Counted from the first letter of the stretch, positions 41,443 to 51,189 are shown. The stretch is 64,000 nucleotides of DNA from Anaerotruncus sp. MC2020 (GCA_000701945.1 KL370840.1:1-64000), one strand, 5' to 3'. Notes: generated by a model not told the origin, from the sequence alone. Translations and numbers: made by a program.

Positions 41443-43084
41443 GCTCACGGTTTTACTGGCGGCGGCGATGTGCCTGCCGCTCGCGGCGTGCTCGGACAAG
41501 GCGAGCTCTCCTCATACATACGCCGCTCCTGCTGTGAGGACTGCTGACGGGAGCGAGTACACTCTGCCAGTTTCTCGGCTGTATGAGGTCAGCTACGACG
41601 ACATCGGCGCCGCAAATATTGAGGCGGTCTGCAAGGCGGCGGGAGTTGAGTTCACGCCCGAAAATGCGGACAGTATCTGCTTCGGCGAGAACGTTTTCGG
41701 TGTTGGACTTGCCTCCGTGGCCTATTTCGGCAAGTACGCCTCCTCGCTCAGTGATGCGGAATGGCAGAAAATGGCGGAGATAGCCGCCTCTCCCGAGAGC
41801 TATGTCCCCGCGCTGACAGGCGGAAGCGTGCCCGATGTCAGCCCGCAGGCACAGTACACGTCACGCATTCCCGATAACGCTTACTTCGATGCAATGGTCG
41901 AGCAGATAGTCACCGATATCGCCGAGCAGCAGGGCTGCGGACGCGGCAGGGCGTTCGAGCTGCTCTACTCCGAGGGTGTGACTGTCGAGACTCCGTTTTC
42001 GCCCTACATGCAGGAGGCGGTCGACAAGGTCTACACCGACCCGAGGAGCTTTTCGGATGAGCTGAATGTCTACCCGCAGAGTGCCTGCGCGGTGACAAAT
42101 ATGGACGGCGACGTTATCGCTCTCGCGGCAGGCAACCGCGGCAACTCCGCCTACAACCGCGCGTACCGCACGCTGCACAGGATAGGCTCGTCGATAAAGC
42201 CGCTGTCTGTGTATGCTCCCGCGCTCGCGGACAGGCGTATCAGCTTCTCGTCGATAGTGCATGATGAGCCCATAATGAACGCAAATACGCCGAATTCGTG
42301 GCCGCGCAACTATAACCTCATATACGACGGCGACATCACCGTCACCTACGCGCTGAGGCAGTCAAAGAATACCGTCCCCGTGCGGCTCGCGTCGGAGCTC
42401 GGCGGCGAGAATTGCCTCGCGTTCATGCGCGAAAAACTGGGCTTTACGACCTTGACCGACAGAGACGCAGACATCTCCTCTATCTCGCTCGGCTACCTCG
42501 AGCGCGGCGTCTCGATGACGGAGCTCGCGGCGGCGTACAGCGTGTTCGGCAGGGGAGGGGTGTACTCCGCGCCGCGCCTCTACACGCGCGTGATAGACAA
42601 GGGCGGCAACGTCCTCGCTGAGCGTGAAAGCAGCGAAATACAGGCGCTTTCATCCGAGGACGCGTGGATAATGAATCGCCTGCTGTACTACAACATCTCT
42701 AAGGACGACGGCATCGCGCAGGCGGCTCGGCTAAGCGACGGCAGTGAGGTCATCGGCAAGACGGGCACGGTCGACAACGACTACGGCAGCGACACAGACA
42801 GGCTTTTCGTGGGGCTGACGCCTGAATACTGCGCGGCGGTGTGGATAGGCTATGACGACGAAAATTCTGTGATAGACCGCACTGAGTACAAGCTCCCTGC
42901 AAGCGTATGGCGGAGCATAATGGAGCTCGCGGACAGGCACGAAACGGCTTTCGTTCCCGACGGGAACGTCATCGCTGCGGACTACTGCACAGAGAGCGGC
43001 GGGCTCGCAGGGGAGCATTGTCCCAAGTCTGAGACAGGCTACTACCGAGAGGGAGAAATTCCTGAAAAATGCCCTATACATTAA
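41435..43084 (+). CDS. Lipoprotein penicillin-binding protein: class A transpeptidase with only a remnant of the glycosyltransferase
   Basis: A 549-residue protein. Lipoprotein signal MRKLTVLLAAAMCLPLAAC (Cys19). Residues 85-200 (GVGLASVAYFGKYASSLSDAEW) match only the C-terminal third of a GT51 glycosyltransferase; its catalytic Glu region is absent. The transpeptidase domain is complete: S252-S-I-K255, SKN near 310-312 and GKTGT near 440. The C-terminus carries a short Cys-containing tail (GEHCPKSE, EKCPIH) as in class A PBPs. The ATG has AAGGAGAAGG upstream and overlaps the O-antigen-ligase-like gene. It should cross-link peptidoglycan or attach peptides, without making glycan strands. Confidence 0.82.
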   Translation: MRKLTVLLAAAMCLPLAACSDKASSPHTYAAPAVRTADGSEYTLPVSRLYEVSYDDIGAANIEAVCKAAGVEFTPENADSICFGENVFGVGLASVAYFGKYASSLSDAEWQKMAEIAASPESYVPALTGGSVPDVSPQAQYTSRIPDNAYFDAMVEQIVTDIAEQQGCGRGRAFELLYSEGVTVETPFSPYMQEAVDKVYTDPRSFSDELNVYPQSACAVTNMDGDVIALAAGNRGNSAYNRAYRTLHRIGSSIKPLSVYAPALADRRISFSSIVHDEPIMNANTPNSWPRNYNLIYDGDITVTYALRQSKNTVPVRLASELGGENCLAFMREKLGFTTLTDRDADISSISLGYLERGVSMTELAAAYSVFGRGGVYSAPRLYTRVIDKGGNVLAERESSEIQALSSEDAWIMNRLLYYNISKDDGIAQAARLSDGSEVIGKTGTVDNDYGSDTDRLFVGLTPEYCAAVWIGYDDENSVIDRTEYKLPASVWRSIMELADRHETAFVPDGNVIAADYCTESGGLAGEHCPKSETGYYREGEIPEKCPIH

Positions 43085-43088
43085 ATCT

Positions 43089-43127
43089 ATAGAGCGCGGA
43101 TTTTTACGCCTGCGCTCTTGCTTTTTT
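43089..43127 (+). terminator. Terminator after the PBP gene
   Basis: AGAGCGC (43091-43097) / GCGCTCT (43112-43118) and a T-run; it overlaps the -35 region of the next promoter. Confidence 0.75.
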
Positions 43128-43146
43128 CTGTTGCGGGTGATATAAT
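43118..43146 (+). promoter_or_regulatory. Promoter of the WG-repeat dockerin gene
   Basis: TTGCTT (43118-43123), 17-nt spacer, TATAAT (43141-43146). Confidence 0.7.
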
Positions 43147-43206
43147 AATCATATGCTGGGATATTTTTACTTTATCCCGACAAATCAAACGTTAAGAGGT
43201 GGTTCT

Positions 43207-46200
43207 ATGAACAGACCAATGAGAAAGCTCATCGCTTTCTCCGCTGCTGCGGCTATGCTGGCGAATGTCCCGCTTATGGGAGCAAGCGCCAAGTACGTCG
43301 CGGAGCAGGTGACAGACAAGGAATTCGAGTCAATGGTGCAGTTCCCCGACAGGAACGTCTACATCGAGAACGGCACGGCTAAGGAATTCGATGCTGACCA
43401 GCAGCTCGTCGTCGTCGGCACGGACGGCACGACAAAGCTCATATCGCTGAACGAGGGTATCGCGGGCGCTGTCGGCTACGCAGCGACAACTATGGGTATC
43501 TACGACTTCATCATGCCGACGACGGCTGAGTACGGCTTCGACTTCTGCGACCCGACGTACCGCTTCAGCCTCTCGAAGGGCACGATGATAATCGCGATGA
43601 CGGACAGAGATGTGCTCGTGGACGCTGAGGGCGGTAAAATAGCGGAATATCACGCTATCAGACCTATCAGCGGCGGATACTACGAGGTGTTCACGCTCGA
43701 GGGCGGCGTCGGAGTCATCAACGCGGACGGCAAGGTCATAATTGCGCCCTCTGCGGATATATTCTGCGTGTACCTCACAGCCGACGGCAGTCATTTCTTC
43801 GTCGACGGCAAAGGTAAGGACTATTTCACCGACCTTACAGGCAAGACTGTTTCGGCTGAATACAGCGAGCTGAAATTCTACTCCTATAGTGATTATTATG
43901 GTTTCAGCTTGACAGGCGATGTCCCTGCGGCAGATGTGACTGACTACAGGCTGACATCAAGTCTTTTTACCATGAAAAAGGACGAGAAATATACAGTTGT
44001 AGGCGGAAGCAAGTTTGAGGTGATTACAGACTATTTTGATTCTGTCGAATTTGACTTTTATGGTTCAAATTACGCATTTATTGGCATGAACAAGCTCCTT
44101 GATGAAAATGGCAATGAGATACCATACAAGTACAGCTATACATATTTTGATGAAAACGGAAAGATAGTTCGTGAATATGTAGACCTCGTATACACCGATG
44201 TTTACGCTTCTACCACTCTTAGTTATGGAGAGGGTGGGAATGACTGTTATACATATTTATTACGCAAAAAAGAAGGCGGTTACAGTTATGAGTTTGACCA
44301 GCTCTTGGACACTAATATGAATGTGCTCCTCGAGGGTGATAATATAACAAGACTTAGTGGCGGTGTATGTGTTGAAAATGGCGGAAAATATACTGTCTAC
44401 AACGCCGAACTCAAAAAGATAGGCGTGTTCAACAATGCTTTCTATGGGGCACGCGGAATTCAGATTGGTGCTGTCGAAGTACATATCGGTGTAACAGACG
44501 ATAAATGCACTGTTTATGACAAGTATCTCAATGTATTGATAGACGACCTTCCCTCCTCCTTTACATCGGCTTCTTCAATAACAAATGGCGATTATAATAA
44601 TCCCGAGGTCACGGGCTATGTAGTAAGCGGCACGGAGAGCGTTCAGCTCTATGACCTGGACTGCAAGCTCATCAAATCCAAGGCTCTTGCCGAGGGACAG
44701 ACATTTAAAATAACCGACAGCAACGACATCTTCGTTTATGAGAGAGGATACACCGCAGACCCTGCGGGAGACAACTTCTATCTCTATAAAGAGGGTGAGA
44801 CGACAGGCAAGGTCGTTGATATCAGCGGCAAGACTATCGCTGAGGTGCCTGCTACATTGAAGGTGCTGCCCAACGGCTGCTTCTTTGAGAGCAAGGACGG
44901 AGTTCTCACCTTCTACGACAAGACGGGCAAGGAGCTCCGCAAATTCAATACAAGCTACAACTTCACAGAGCTGTCGTATGGCGATTACCGCGATGTCAGC
45001 GATTCTGTTGACCTCAGCAATATCATAATGAACGATAAGGACGAGACTACAGGCAAGCTGACGACGAATATCTACGACCTCAACACGAATACCGTCAGGT
45101 TCACTCAGACAGGCAAATATGATAAGGTCGAGGCGGCAGGCTTTGACCTCATCAAGACCACTGTCTACCCCGAGGGCTACGCTACGACCACTCAGAGCTC
45201 CTACAGCTACGCTACGACCACTCAGAGCTCCTACAGCTACGATGACGACGACCTCTGGACGAACGATTCGGGCTTCCTCACAGGTATGCTGACTACCGAC
45301 GGCACAGAGGTGATAGCTCCCACGAGCGGTATCACTCTCGGCACATCGCAGTATTGCTTCGGCGGCTATTCGCGCCCCGACTACCGCGATTTCGCGATAG
45401 ATACTATCTATAACGACGGCGTGGAATATCCCGAATACTATGCGAATGACCCGTTCTATGTTCCTGCGGTCGAGAATCCCGACGTTGACTGCTATATCAT
45501 CGTGAATGGCGTGTATATCCCCAAGAAGGACATTGCGGCGGATTACGCAAAGAAGAACGGTTTCACGATAGCTGTAACGACGCAGTACGGCTGTTATGTA
45601 GTGCTGAAGGACGGCAAATGGGCGCTCGCCGACAGCGAGGGCAAGCTCCTCTGCGATGCCAAGTATGACCGTATCTGCGAATTTGCAGACGGTCTCGCGT
45701 GGGCTGAGCAGTGGGAGGAGGTAACTCTCGTTGCTGAATATGAGCAGTATGTGCGTTCGCTGGGCAGATATGTCGAAGAGGGCGAGGAGTATACGGTTAA
45801 AGTCAGAAAGATAGGCATTATCACCAAGGACGGCAAGGAGCTCGTTTCCCCGTATTATGACCTCCGCAGTGATTCAAACCACTATAACACCGAGCGCTTC
45901 GGCAATACCTACTACACCTACAAGACCGTTGACGCCAAGAGCGGCAAATTTGACTTCGGCATCTACAAGGGCACGGAGGTGTTCAACGACTTCACAGCCA
46001 AGTACGGCTACGACACAGCGGCGCAGTACGGCGACCTCTGGCTCGTCAGCAAGAACGGCTTGAAGGGCATTGTCACCGCTGACAACGAGGTCGTGCTCCC
46101 CGTAGAATTTGCGGAGATACTGTACGTTCCCGCCTCCGAGAAGATAACGCTCAACCGTCAGAAGGAAGATATGAAGGCGGCACTCACTGACCAGCACTAC

Positions 46201-47154
46201 AGTTCGCCGATATCAGAGCTCGGCGACGGCTCTAAGCTCGTCAATGTCAGAACGTCTGAGGGCAGGATAAAGGCGTATCAGATACGCGATGTCGAGGAGA
46301 CTACGACTTCCACGACAGCGACAACTACATCTGCAACAACTACGACTACTACATCGGCAACTACAACGACGACAGTGCCGACTACTACTACAACATTGGC
46401 AACTACAACAATAACGTCTGTATCAACAACTACTACAACATCGGAAGCAACAATAACCACCACTACATCAGCTTCAATTACTACAACCACATCAGAAGCT
46501 GCAACAGAGGCAACAACTACCTCCGCGACTACTACCGCTGATACGACCACTGATCCCGTGACTACAACGCCCGTCGCTCCCGACAGCGTTGTCGGCACAT
46601 GGCGTTTCGTAAAGACGCTTGATGCAGACGGTACTGAGGTCGTCAATACGAGCGACATGGAGGCGATTATTGAGCTCCGCGAGGACAACAGCGGAACCTT
46701 GCAGGCCACTTCAGATTCGGGACATCAGGAATATGACATCAAATGGCGCAAGGAGGGCAATAAGGTCATCATCAGTACGACCGAGCCCAATGAGGATGTC
46801 ATGACCCTTATCTATGACAGCGAGAAGCATATGCTCGCAGCTCCCGAATCCGACTCCGAGGACGCAAGGACTGCCTACTTCAAGAAGGACGGCGAGCTCC
46901 CGCTCGGCGACGTTAACGGCGATGACAAGGTCGACGCAAAGGACGCTTCGGCGATACTTGTGGAATACTCAAAGATGTCCACAGGCGGCGACGGTGAAAT
47001 GACGGCAGCGCAGAAGTCGGCGGCTGACGTCAACGGCGACGATAAGGTCGACGCAAAGGACGCCTCCTCGATACTTGCGTATTATGGGCTTGTTTCGACA
47101 GCTTCGGGTGATATCCCAAGTATGAAAGAGTTTATGACGCCAAAGCAAACATAA
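43207..47154 (+). CDS. Secreted WG-repeat protein with Thr-rich linker and C-terminal dockerin
   Basis: A 1315-residue secreted protein. Signal peptide (1-29), then about 1000 residues of beta repeats, some of WG-repeat type (GKWALADSEGKLLCDAKYDRI, KIGIITKDGKELVSPYYD). A Thr/Ala/Ser-rich linker follows (about 1031-1118), a lipocalin-like small beta domain (1123-1230, VVGTWRFVKTLDADGTE) and a type I dockerin (1233-1295, two DVNGDDKVDAKDAS loops). It should dock to a scaffoldin outside the cell; no catalytic motif is seen. Start at 43207 follows AAGAGGTGG. Residues 659-678 stem from a recent 30-bp tandem duplication. Confidence 0.85.
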   Translation: MNRPMRKLIAFSAAAAMLANVPLMGASAKYVAEQVTDKEFESMVQFPDRNVYIENGTAKEFDADQQLVVVGTDGTTKLISLNEGIAGAVGYAATTMGIYDFIMPTTAEYGFDFCDPTYRFSLSKGTMIIAMTDRDVLVDAEGGKIAEYHAIRPISGGYYEVFTLEGGVGVINADGKVIIAPSADIFCVYLTADGSHFFVDGKGKDYFTDLTGKTVSAEYSELKFYSYSDYYGFSLTGDVPAADVTDYRLTSSLFTMKKDEKYTVVGGSKFEVITDYFDSVEFDFYGSNYAFIGMNKLLDENGNEIPYKYSYTYFDENGKIVREYVDLVYTDVYASTTLSYGEGGNDCYTYLLRKKEGGYSYEFDQLLDTNMNVLLEGDNITRLSGGVCVENGGKYTVYNAELKKIGVFNNAFYGARGIQIGAVEVHIGVTDDKCTVYDKYLNVLIDDLPSSFTSASSITNGDYNNPEVTGYVVSGTESVQLYDLDCKLIKSKALAEGQTFKITDSNDIFVYERGYTADPAGDNFYLYKEGETTGKVVDISGKTIAEVPATLKVLPNGCFFESKDGVLTFYDKTGKELRKFNTSYNFTELSYGDYRDVSDSVDLSNIIMNDKDETTGKLTTNIYDLNTNTVRFTQTGKYDKVEAAGFDLIKTTVYPEGYATTTQSSYSYATTTQSSYSYDDDDLWTNDSGFLTGMLTTDGTEVIAPTSGITLGTSQYCFGGYSRPDYRDFAIDTIYNDGVEYPEYYANDPFYVPAVENPDVDCYIIVNGVYIPKKDIAADYAKKNGFTIAVTTQYGCYVVLKDGKWALADSEGKLLCDAKYDRICEFADGLAWAEQWEEVTLVAEYEQYVRSLGRYVEEGEEYTVKVRKIGIITKDGKELVSPYYDLRSDSNHYNTERFGNTYYTYKTVDAKSGKFDFGIYKGTEVFNDFTAKYGYDTAAQYGDLWLVSKNGLKGIVTADNEVVLPVEFAEILYVPASEKITLNRQKEDMKAALTDQHYSSPISELGDGSKLVNVRTSEGRIKAYQIRDVEETTTSTTATTTSATTTTTTSATTTTTVPTTTTTLATTTITSVSTTTTTSEATITTTTSASITTTTSEAATEATTTSATTTADTTTDPVTTTPVAPDSVVGTWRFVKTLDADGTEVVNTSDMEAIIELREDNSGTLQATSDSGHQEYDIKWRKEGNKVIISTTEPNEDVMTLIYDSEKHMLAAPESDSEDARTAYFKKDGELPLGDVNGDDKVDAKDASAILVEYSKMSTGGDGEMTAAQKSAADVNGDDKVDAKDASSILAYYGLVSTASGDIPSMKEFMTPKQT
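45181..45240 (+). repeat. Perfect 30-bp tandem duplication inside the WG-repeat gene
   Basis: Bases 45181-45210 and 45211-45240 are identical and encode YATTTQSSYS-type decapeptides in frame. Perfect identity suggests a young, length-variable site. Confidence 0.95.
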
Positions 47155-47169
47155 CTGAATAAATTCAAA

Positions 47170-47211
47170 CACCTCCCACGGTTTGGTTCAACCGCGGGAG
47201 GTGATTTTTTT
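47170..47211 (+). terminator. Terminator of the WG-repeat dockerin gene
   Basis: CACCTCCC...GGGAGGTG with an inner CGGTT/AACCG stem and a T-run. Confidence 0.88.
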
Positions 47212-47254
47212 CCGCGCATGAGAGTAAACTGTTATGTAAAGCTGTCACTGAAAC

Positions 47255-47300
47255 AAGCCGCTGTATTACGTATAAATTAAGAAATACAGCGGCTTTTTTG
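47255..47300 (+). terminator. Second terminator hairpin
   Basis: AAGCCGCTGTATT / AATACAGCGGCTT and T-run, 45 bp beyond the first. Confidence 0.85.
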
Positions 47301-47322
47301 TATTCGGATATTCAAAGTATTA

Positions 47323-47351
47323 TTGCTATTTTAACTAACATATGGTATAAT
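47323..47351 (+). promoter_or_regulatory. Promoter of the pseudouridine synthase / esterase pair
   Basis: TTGCTA (47323-47328), 17-nt spacer, TATAAT (47346-47351). Confidence 0.78.
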
Positions 47352-47430
47352 AACAATATGTTTTATATAAATGCACTGCACCATAGAATGCTGTGGTGAC
47401 ATTACTTTAGTTTTTGAGTGGGAGCAATAT

Positions 47431-48042
47431 ATGCTTTATTATATGTTCAACAAGCCGCAGGGCTGCGTTACTGCTCGCTCGGACGCAATTCACAGGACGG
47501 TCATGGACTATTTTCCTGCTGAACTTGCCGCTGTACTTCATCCTGTCGGCAGGCTCGACAAGGATACCTGCGGGCTGCTTATACTCACCGACGACGGTGA
47601 CCTCGACTTCAGAATAATGCAGCCGAACAGGCACGTGTCCAAGACCTACTTCTTTTATGCTCTCGGGAGCATCGACGCCGATAAGATAAAACGTCTTGAA
47701 AGCGGACTGTCTATGTCGGGAATGACCGCGCGTTCAGCTGAGTTCCGACTGATACGGCAATACCACATAGCTGAGCTTGAAGCCTTCATGCCCGAATATC
47801 GGAGGGAGCGGTATCTCAGAAATCCCCAAGGTCCCGCTTTTTCTGCCTGCCTGACCGTACACGAGGGAAAGAAGCATGAGGTGAAGCGTATGCTTGAAAC
47901 GGTCGGATGCAGGATATTCTATCTCCGCCGCGAAAGTATAGGCGGGCTGACGCTCGACCCCGCACTGAGAGAAGGGGAGTACCGTCAGATGACGAACAAT
48001 GAGGTAGCTTTGCTCGGAGCTGAAAGGAGCACAATGAGATGA
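47431..48042 (+). CDS. RsuA-type pseudouridine synthase without S4 domain
   Basis: A 203-residue enzyme isomerising a uridine in rRNA. GRLDKDTCGLLILTDDGDL contains the catalytic Asp, SKTYFFYA follows, and EGKKHEVKRMLETVGCRIFYLRR is the C-terminal signature. These fit the RsuA/RluB/E/F group. The usual N-terminal S4 RNA-binding domain is missing, as in RluE-like short forms. Start at 47431 has GGGAG upstream; an in-frame ATG at 47371 lacks one. Its stop overlaps the esterase start by 4 bp. Confidence 0.87.
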   Translation: MLYYMFNKPQGCVTARSDAIHRTVMDYFPAELAAVLHPVGRLDKDTCGLLILTDDGDLDFRIMQPNRHVSKTYFFYALGSIDADKIKRLESGLSMSGMTARSAEFRLIRQYHIAELEAFMPEYRRERYLRNPQGPAFSACLTVHEGKKHEVKRMLETVGCRIFYLRRESIGGLTLDPALREGEYRQMTNNEVALLGAERSTMR

Positions 48043-49031
48043 ACGCCGTGATAAGGTCTGCACTGATAGTTTCAGCGCTGATGTGCTTTCTTACAGGCTG
48101 TGGTCATGAACAGCACGGAGCGGTCAGCTCACAGGTCGATACTGTTCAGGAACTCGAACAGACAGGAATGACTTCTGCCGTTCCTGCTGAATACTTCAAA
48201 ACGGCAGAACAGCAGGGCGAGGTCGTTAAGATAGACTACGAAAGCCGCGACTATGCCCGTGATGAAAGCGTCATTACAAAGAACGCTTATGTATATCTGC
48301 CATACGGTTACGACGAAAATGATACCGATACCCGTTATAATATCGTCTATCTGATGCATGGCGGGGGAGGTCATGCAGGCGAGTTTTTTGAGCACGGCAG
48401 TTTCAGGGAGCTTATCGACAATATGACAGAAAAGGGCGACATTGAGCCGACTCTTATTGTTTCTCCGTCGTTCTATAACGCCGGTTCCTCAGATGATTAT
48501 GACAGCTCCGTCAGTGAACTGAGAGTGTTCTATAAGGACTTTGAAGAGCACCTGATGCCTGCGGTCGAGGGACAATTCCACACCTATGCGGAAAGCACCT
48601 CGCCCGATGACTTGAAAGCAAGCCGTCATCACAGAGCATTCGGGGGATTTTCTCTCGGCTCGGTCACAACATGGATGATGTTCTGTCACAGCTATGACTA
48701 TATCGAATACTTTCTGCCTATGAGCGGAGCTTGCTGGTATTACGGCGGATATGGCGATTTTCAGACCGAGAAAAACGTTGACCTCATCGAACAGATTGTA
48801 AATGATAATGACCTTGATGAGCGGGGATATTTCATCTATCAGGGTGTCGGCACGAATGACGACTTAAAAGCTCAGTCGGTCGATATGGCAGAGGAAATGC
48901 TGTCGCGAAGCAATGTCTTCACACCTGACCATTATGTCTTCTATCAGAAAGAGGGCGGTCAGCACGATTACTATTCTGCCATGGAGTTCGTGTATAACGC
49001 ATTGCCTTTGTTTTTCGGAAGCGAACCGTGA
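48039..49031 (+). CDS. Secreted lipoprotein esterase (CE1 / feruloyl- or acetylxylan-esterase-like)
   Basis: A 330-residue lipoprotein: signal MNAVIRSALIVSALMCFLTGC with Cys21 as the lipid site. The alpha/beta-hydrolase domain starts with the beta strand YVYLPYGYDE and NIVYLMHGGGGHAGEF (oxyanion hole). RAFGGFSLGSVTTW holds the Ser nucleophile; a His in GGQHDYYSA and an Asp in the preceding loop complete the triad. The pattern fits the CE1 esterases that deacylate xylan or release ferulate, in keeping with the xylanase nearby. It overlaps the pseudouridine synthase gene by 4 bp. Confidence 0.82.
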   Translation: MNAVIRSALIVSALMCFLTGCGHEQHGAVSSQVDTVQELEQTGMTSAVPAEYFKTAEQQGEVVKIDYESRDYARDESVITKNAYVYLPYGYDENDTDTRYNIVYLMHGGGGHAGEFFEHGSFRELIDNMTEKGDIEPTLIVSPSFYNAGSSDDYDSSVSELRVFYKDFEEHLMPAVEGQFHTYAESTSPDDLKASRHHRAFGGFSLGSVTTWMMFCHSYDYIEYFLPMSGACWYYGGYGDFQTEKNVDLIEQIVNDNDLDERGYFIYQGVGTNDDLKAQSVDMAEEMLSRSNVFTPDHYVFYQKEGGQHDYYSAMEFVYNALPLFFGSEP

Positions 49032-49063
49032 TACAGCACTCATAAATACAGTACAGAAAAAAC

Positions 49064-49092
49064 TTGCATTTTGTAAAAAGAAATGGTATAAT
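49064..49092 (+). promoter_or_regulatory. Promoter of the GH3 gene
   Basis: TTGCAT (49064-49069), 17-nt spacer, TATAAT (49087-49092). Confidence 0.8.
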
Positions 49093-49166
49093 ATGAAATA
49101 TCTATAACACATTAACTATGCGCAAATGAATATACACTGCCACCGCCCTGAAAGGAGGAGCACACA

Positions 49167-51053
49167 ATGAAAAGAATTACAGCCCTTATCCTCTCGCTGT
49201 CCATGCTGACTGCACTGACAGCCTGTTCAATCAACGGTTCTGACGACGAAAATGCAACAGAAATAGTAACCGACGCGAACGGAAATGAATACGATTACAA
49301 GTATCAGATGTACGCGTCTATGTCTCCCGAGGAGATAGTCGCTGAGATGACCCTTGAGCAGAAGGCTGCTCAGATGGTACAGCCTGCCGTTTACAACGTC
49401 AGTGAAAAAGACATGAAGAAGAACGACTACGGCAGTATCCTCTCGACTACGGAATGCATCGGCGCTGCTGAATGGCGCGAGACCGTTGACGGCTTCCAGA
49501 AGGCTGCAATAAAGTCAAAATCAGGCATACCCTACATCTACGGACAGGACGACGTCCACGGTGTCAACTACTGCAAGAATGCTGTTATCTTCCCACACAA
49601 TATCGGACAGGGAGCCGCTAACGACGAGGAGCTTGCCTATCAGGTAGGACTTATCACCGCTGACGAGGCTAAGCTGTGCCATATGCTTTGGAATTTCTCG
49701 CCCTGCGTTGCTCAGTCTGTTGACCCTCGCTGGGGCAGAACATATGAATCCTACGGTTCTGACCTCGAGACCATTAAAAAGCTCAGTACCGCCTACACAA
49801 AGGGACTTGTCGACGGCGGACTTGTTGCCTGCTCGAAGCACTTCTTTGCAGACGGAAATGTAGTATACGGCACAGGTGAGCAGAGCGATATCAGTATGCT
49901 CATCGACCGCGGAGATGCTCAGCTCTCTGATGCTGAGATAGGCGAGCTTCTGAAGGTGTATCAGGCTCAGATAGACGCAGGCGTTCAGACTATCATGATA
50001 AGCCATTCTTCCCTCAACGGCGTAAAGATGCACGAAAACGCCGAGTACATCATGAAGCTCAAAAATGAAATGGGCTTTGAGGGCTTCATCGTCAGCGACT
50101 GGGGCGCAGTCGGAAACACTTCCGCTCCGTCCTACGCGGAGCAGGTCATAAACAGCGTCAACGCAGGCATAGATATGCTCATGGAGACAGACCGCTTTAA
50201 GGAGGCGCAGGGTATCATAATGGACGCCGTTGACAGCGGCGATATCGCTGAGGAACGTGTCAACGACGCTGTGACGCGCATAATCAAGGTCAAGAAGGAC
50301 GCGGGACTTTTCGACGACCCGCTTTGTGAGAATATCACTACCAAACAATCTGACATTGGCTCGCCCGAATACAGAGCAGTTGCCGAACAGCTGGTAGAAA
50401 AGAGTCTTGTCCTGCTCAAAAACAAAAAAGGCGTGCTCCCGTTCAAGGAGGGCACAAAGGTGTACATTACAGGTCCCGCTGCTGACAACGGTCAGGCGCA
50501 GTGCGGCGGCTGGACTATGTCGTGGAACGGTGCTCCGACTGAGGACGTACCCGGAGTGACCACGATTCTGGAGGCATTTGAGAAATATGCTGATGATTAC
50601 GGCATCGAGGTCATAACCGATGACAAAAAGGCATCAGATGCTGATGCGGTCCTTCTCTGCGTGGGCGAGCAGTCCTATGCCGAGTGGAACGGCGATACAG
50701 AGGACCTCGAGCTCTGCGGCTCACTGGGACTTAAAGGAAATGCTAAAGCCATTAAAGAAGCAAAGGAGCTCGGCAAGCCTACAGTTACCTGCATCGTTGC
50801 AGGCAGAAATGTTATCCTCGACGAAAATGACTACAAGGATTGGGACAGCGTCGTTATGTGCTATCTCCCAGGCTCAGAGGGCAAGGGCATCTCAGATGTG
50901 CTTTGCGGCTGCGCTGATTTCTCAGGAAAGCTGCCCTCCGACTGGTACGGCTCGCTTGAACAGATTGGCACTGATAAATGCTTCCTCAGGCGCGGTCACG
51001 GAGAGAGCTACGGTGCAGGCTTCAAGCCGCGTCAGGAGCCGCAGGCAGGCTGA
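49167..51053 (+). CDS. Lipoprotein GH3 beta-glycosidase
   Basis: A 628-residue surface lipoprotein with lipobox LTAC (MKRITALILSLSMLTALTAC). It cleaves terminal beta-linked glucose or xylose from oligosaccharides outside the membrane. The TIM-barrel half runs from MTLEQKAAQMVQ through IYGQDDVHGVN, SPCVAQSVDPRWGRTYESYG and VACSKHFFADG to GFIVSDWGAV, where Asp is the nucleophile. The alpha/beta sandwich half has LVEKSLVLLKNKKGVLPF. Length fits two-domain GH3 enzymes like barley exoglucanase. GAAAGGAGGAG precedes the ATG. It has its own promoter and belongs functionally with the xylan/cellulose enzymes. Confidence 0.93.
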   Translation: MKRITALILSLSMLTALTACSINGSDDENATEIVTDANGNEYDYKYQMYASMSPEEIVAEMTLEQKAAQMVQPAVYNVSEKDMKKNDYGSILSTTECIGAAEWRETVDGFQKAAIKSKSGIPYIYGQDDVHGVNYCKNAVIFPHNIGQGAANDEELAYQVGLITADEAKLCHMLWNFSPCVAQSVDPRWGRTYESYGSDLETIKKLSTAYTKGLVDGGLVACSKHFFADGNVVYGTGEQSDISMLIDRGDAQLSDAEIGELLKVYQAQIDAGVQTIMISHSSLNGVKMHENAEYIMKLKNEMGFEGFIVSDWGAVGNTSAPSYAEQVINSVNAGIDMLMETDRFKEAQGIIMDAVDSGDIAEERVNDAVTRIIKVKKDAGLFDDPLCENITTKQSDIGSPEYRAVAEQLVEKSLVLLKNKKGVLPFKEGTKVYITGPAADNGQAQCGGWTMSWNGAPTEDVPGVTTILEAFEKYADDYGIEVITDDKKASDADAVLLCVGEQSYAEWNGDTEDLELCGSLGLKGNAKAIKEAKELGKPTVTCIVAGRNVILDENDYKDWDSVVMCYLPGSEGKGISDVLCGCADFSGKLPSDWYGSLEQIGTDKCFLRRGHGESYGAGFKPRQEPQAG

Positions 51054-51189
51054 CAGATAATCAGTATGCGGTCAGGCACAAGCCGCGTCATTCCTACATT
51101 CAGCGTTTTGTCTACTCCATTTTTCGGCGCTGTTTTGGCTCATTTACGATACATTATGATTACAAATCAATAAAAAAACGGAAAAATGC

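Noticed and set aside
46278-46709. Val-rich minus-strand open frame
   Set aside because: It is the complement of the Thr-rich linker (ACN codons read as Val/Gly) and not a gene.
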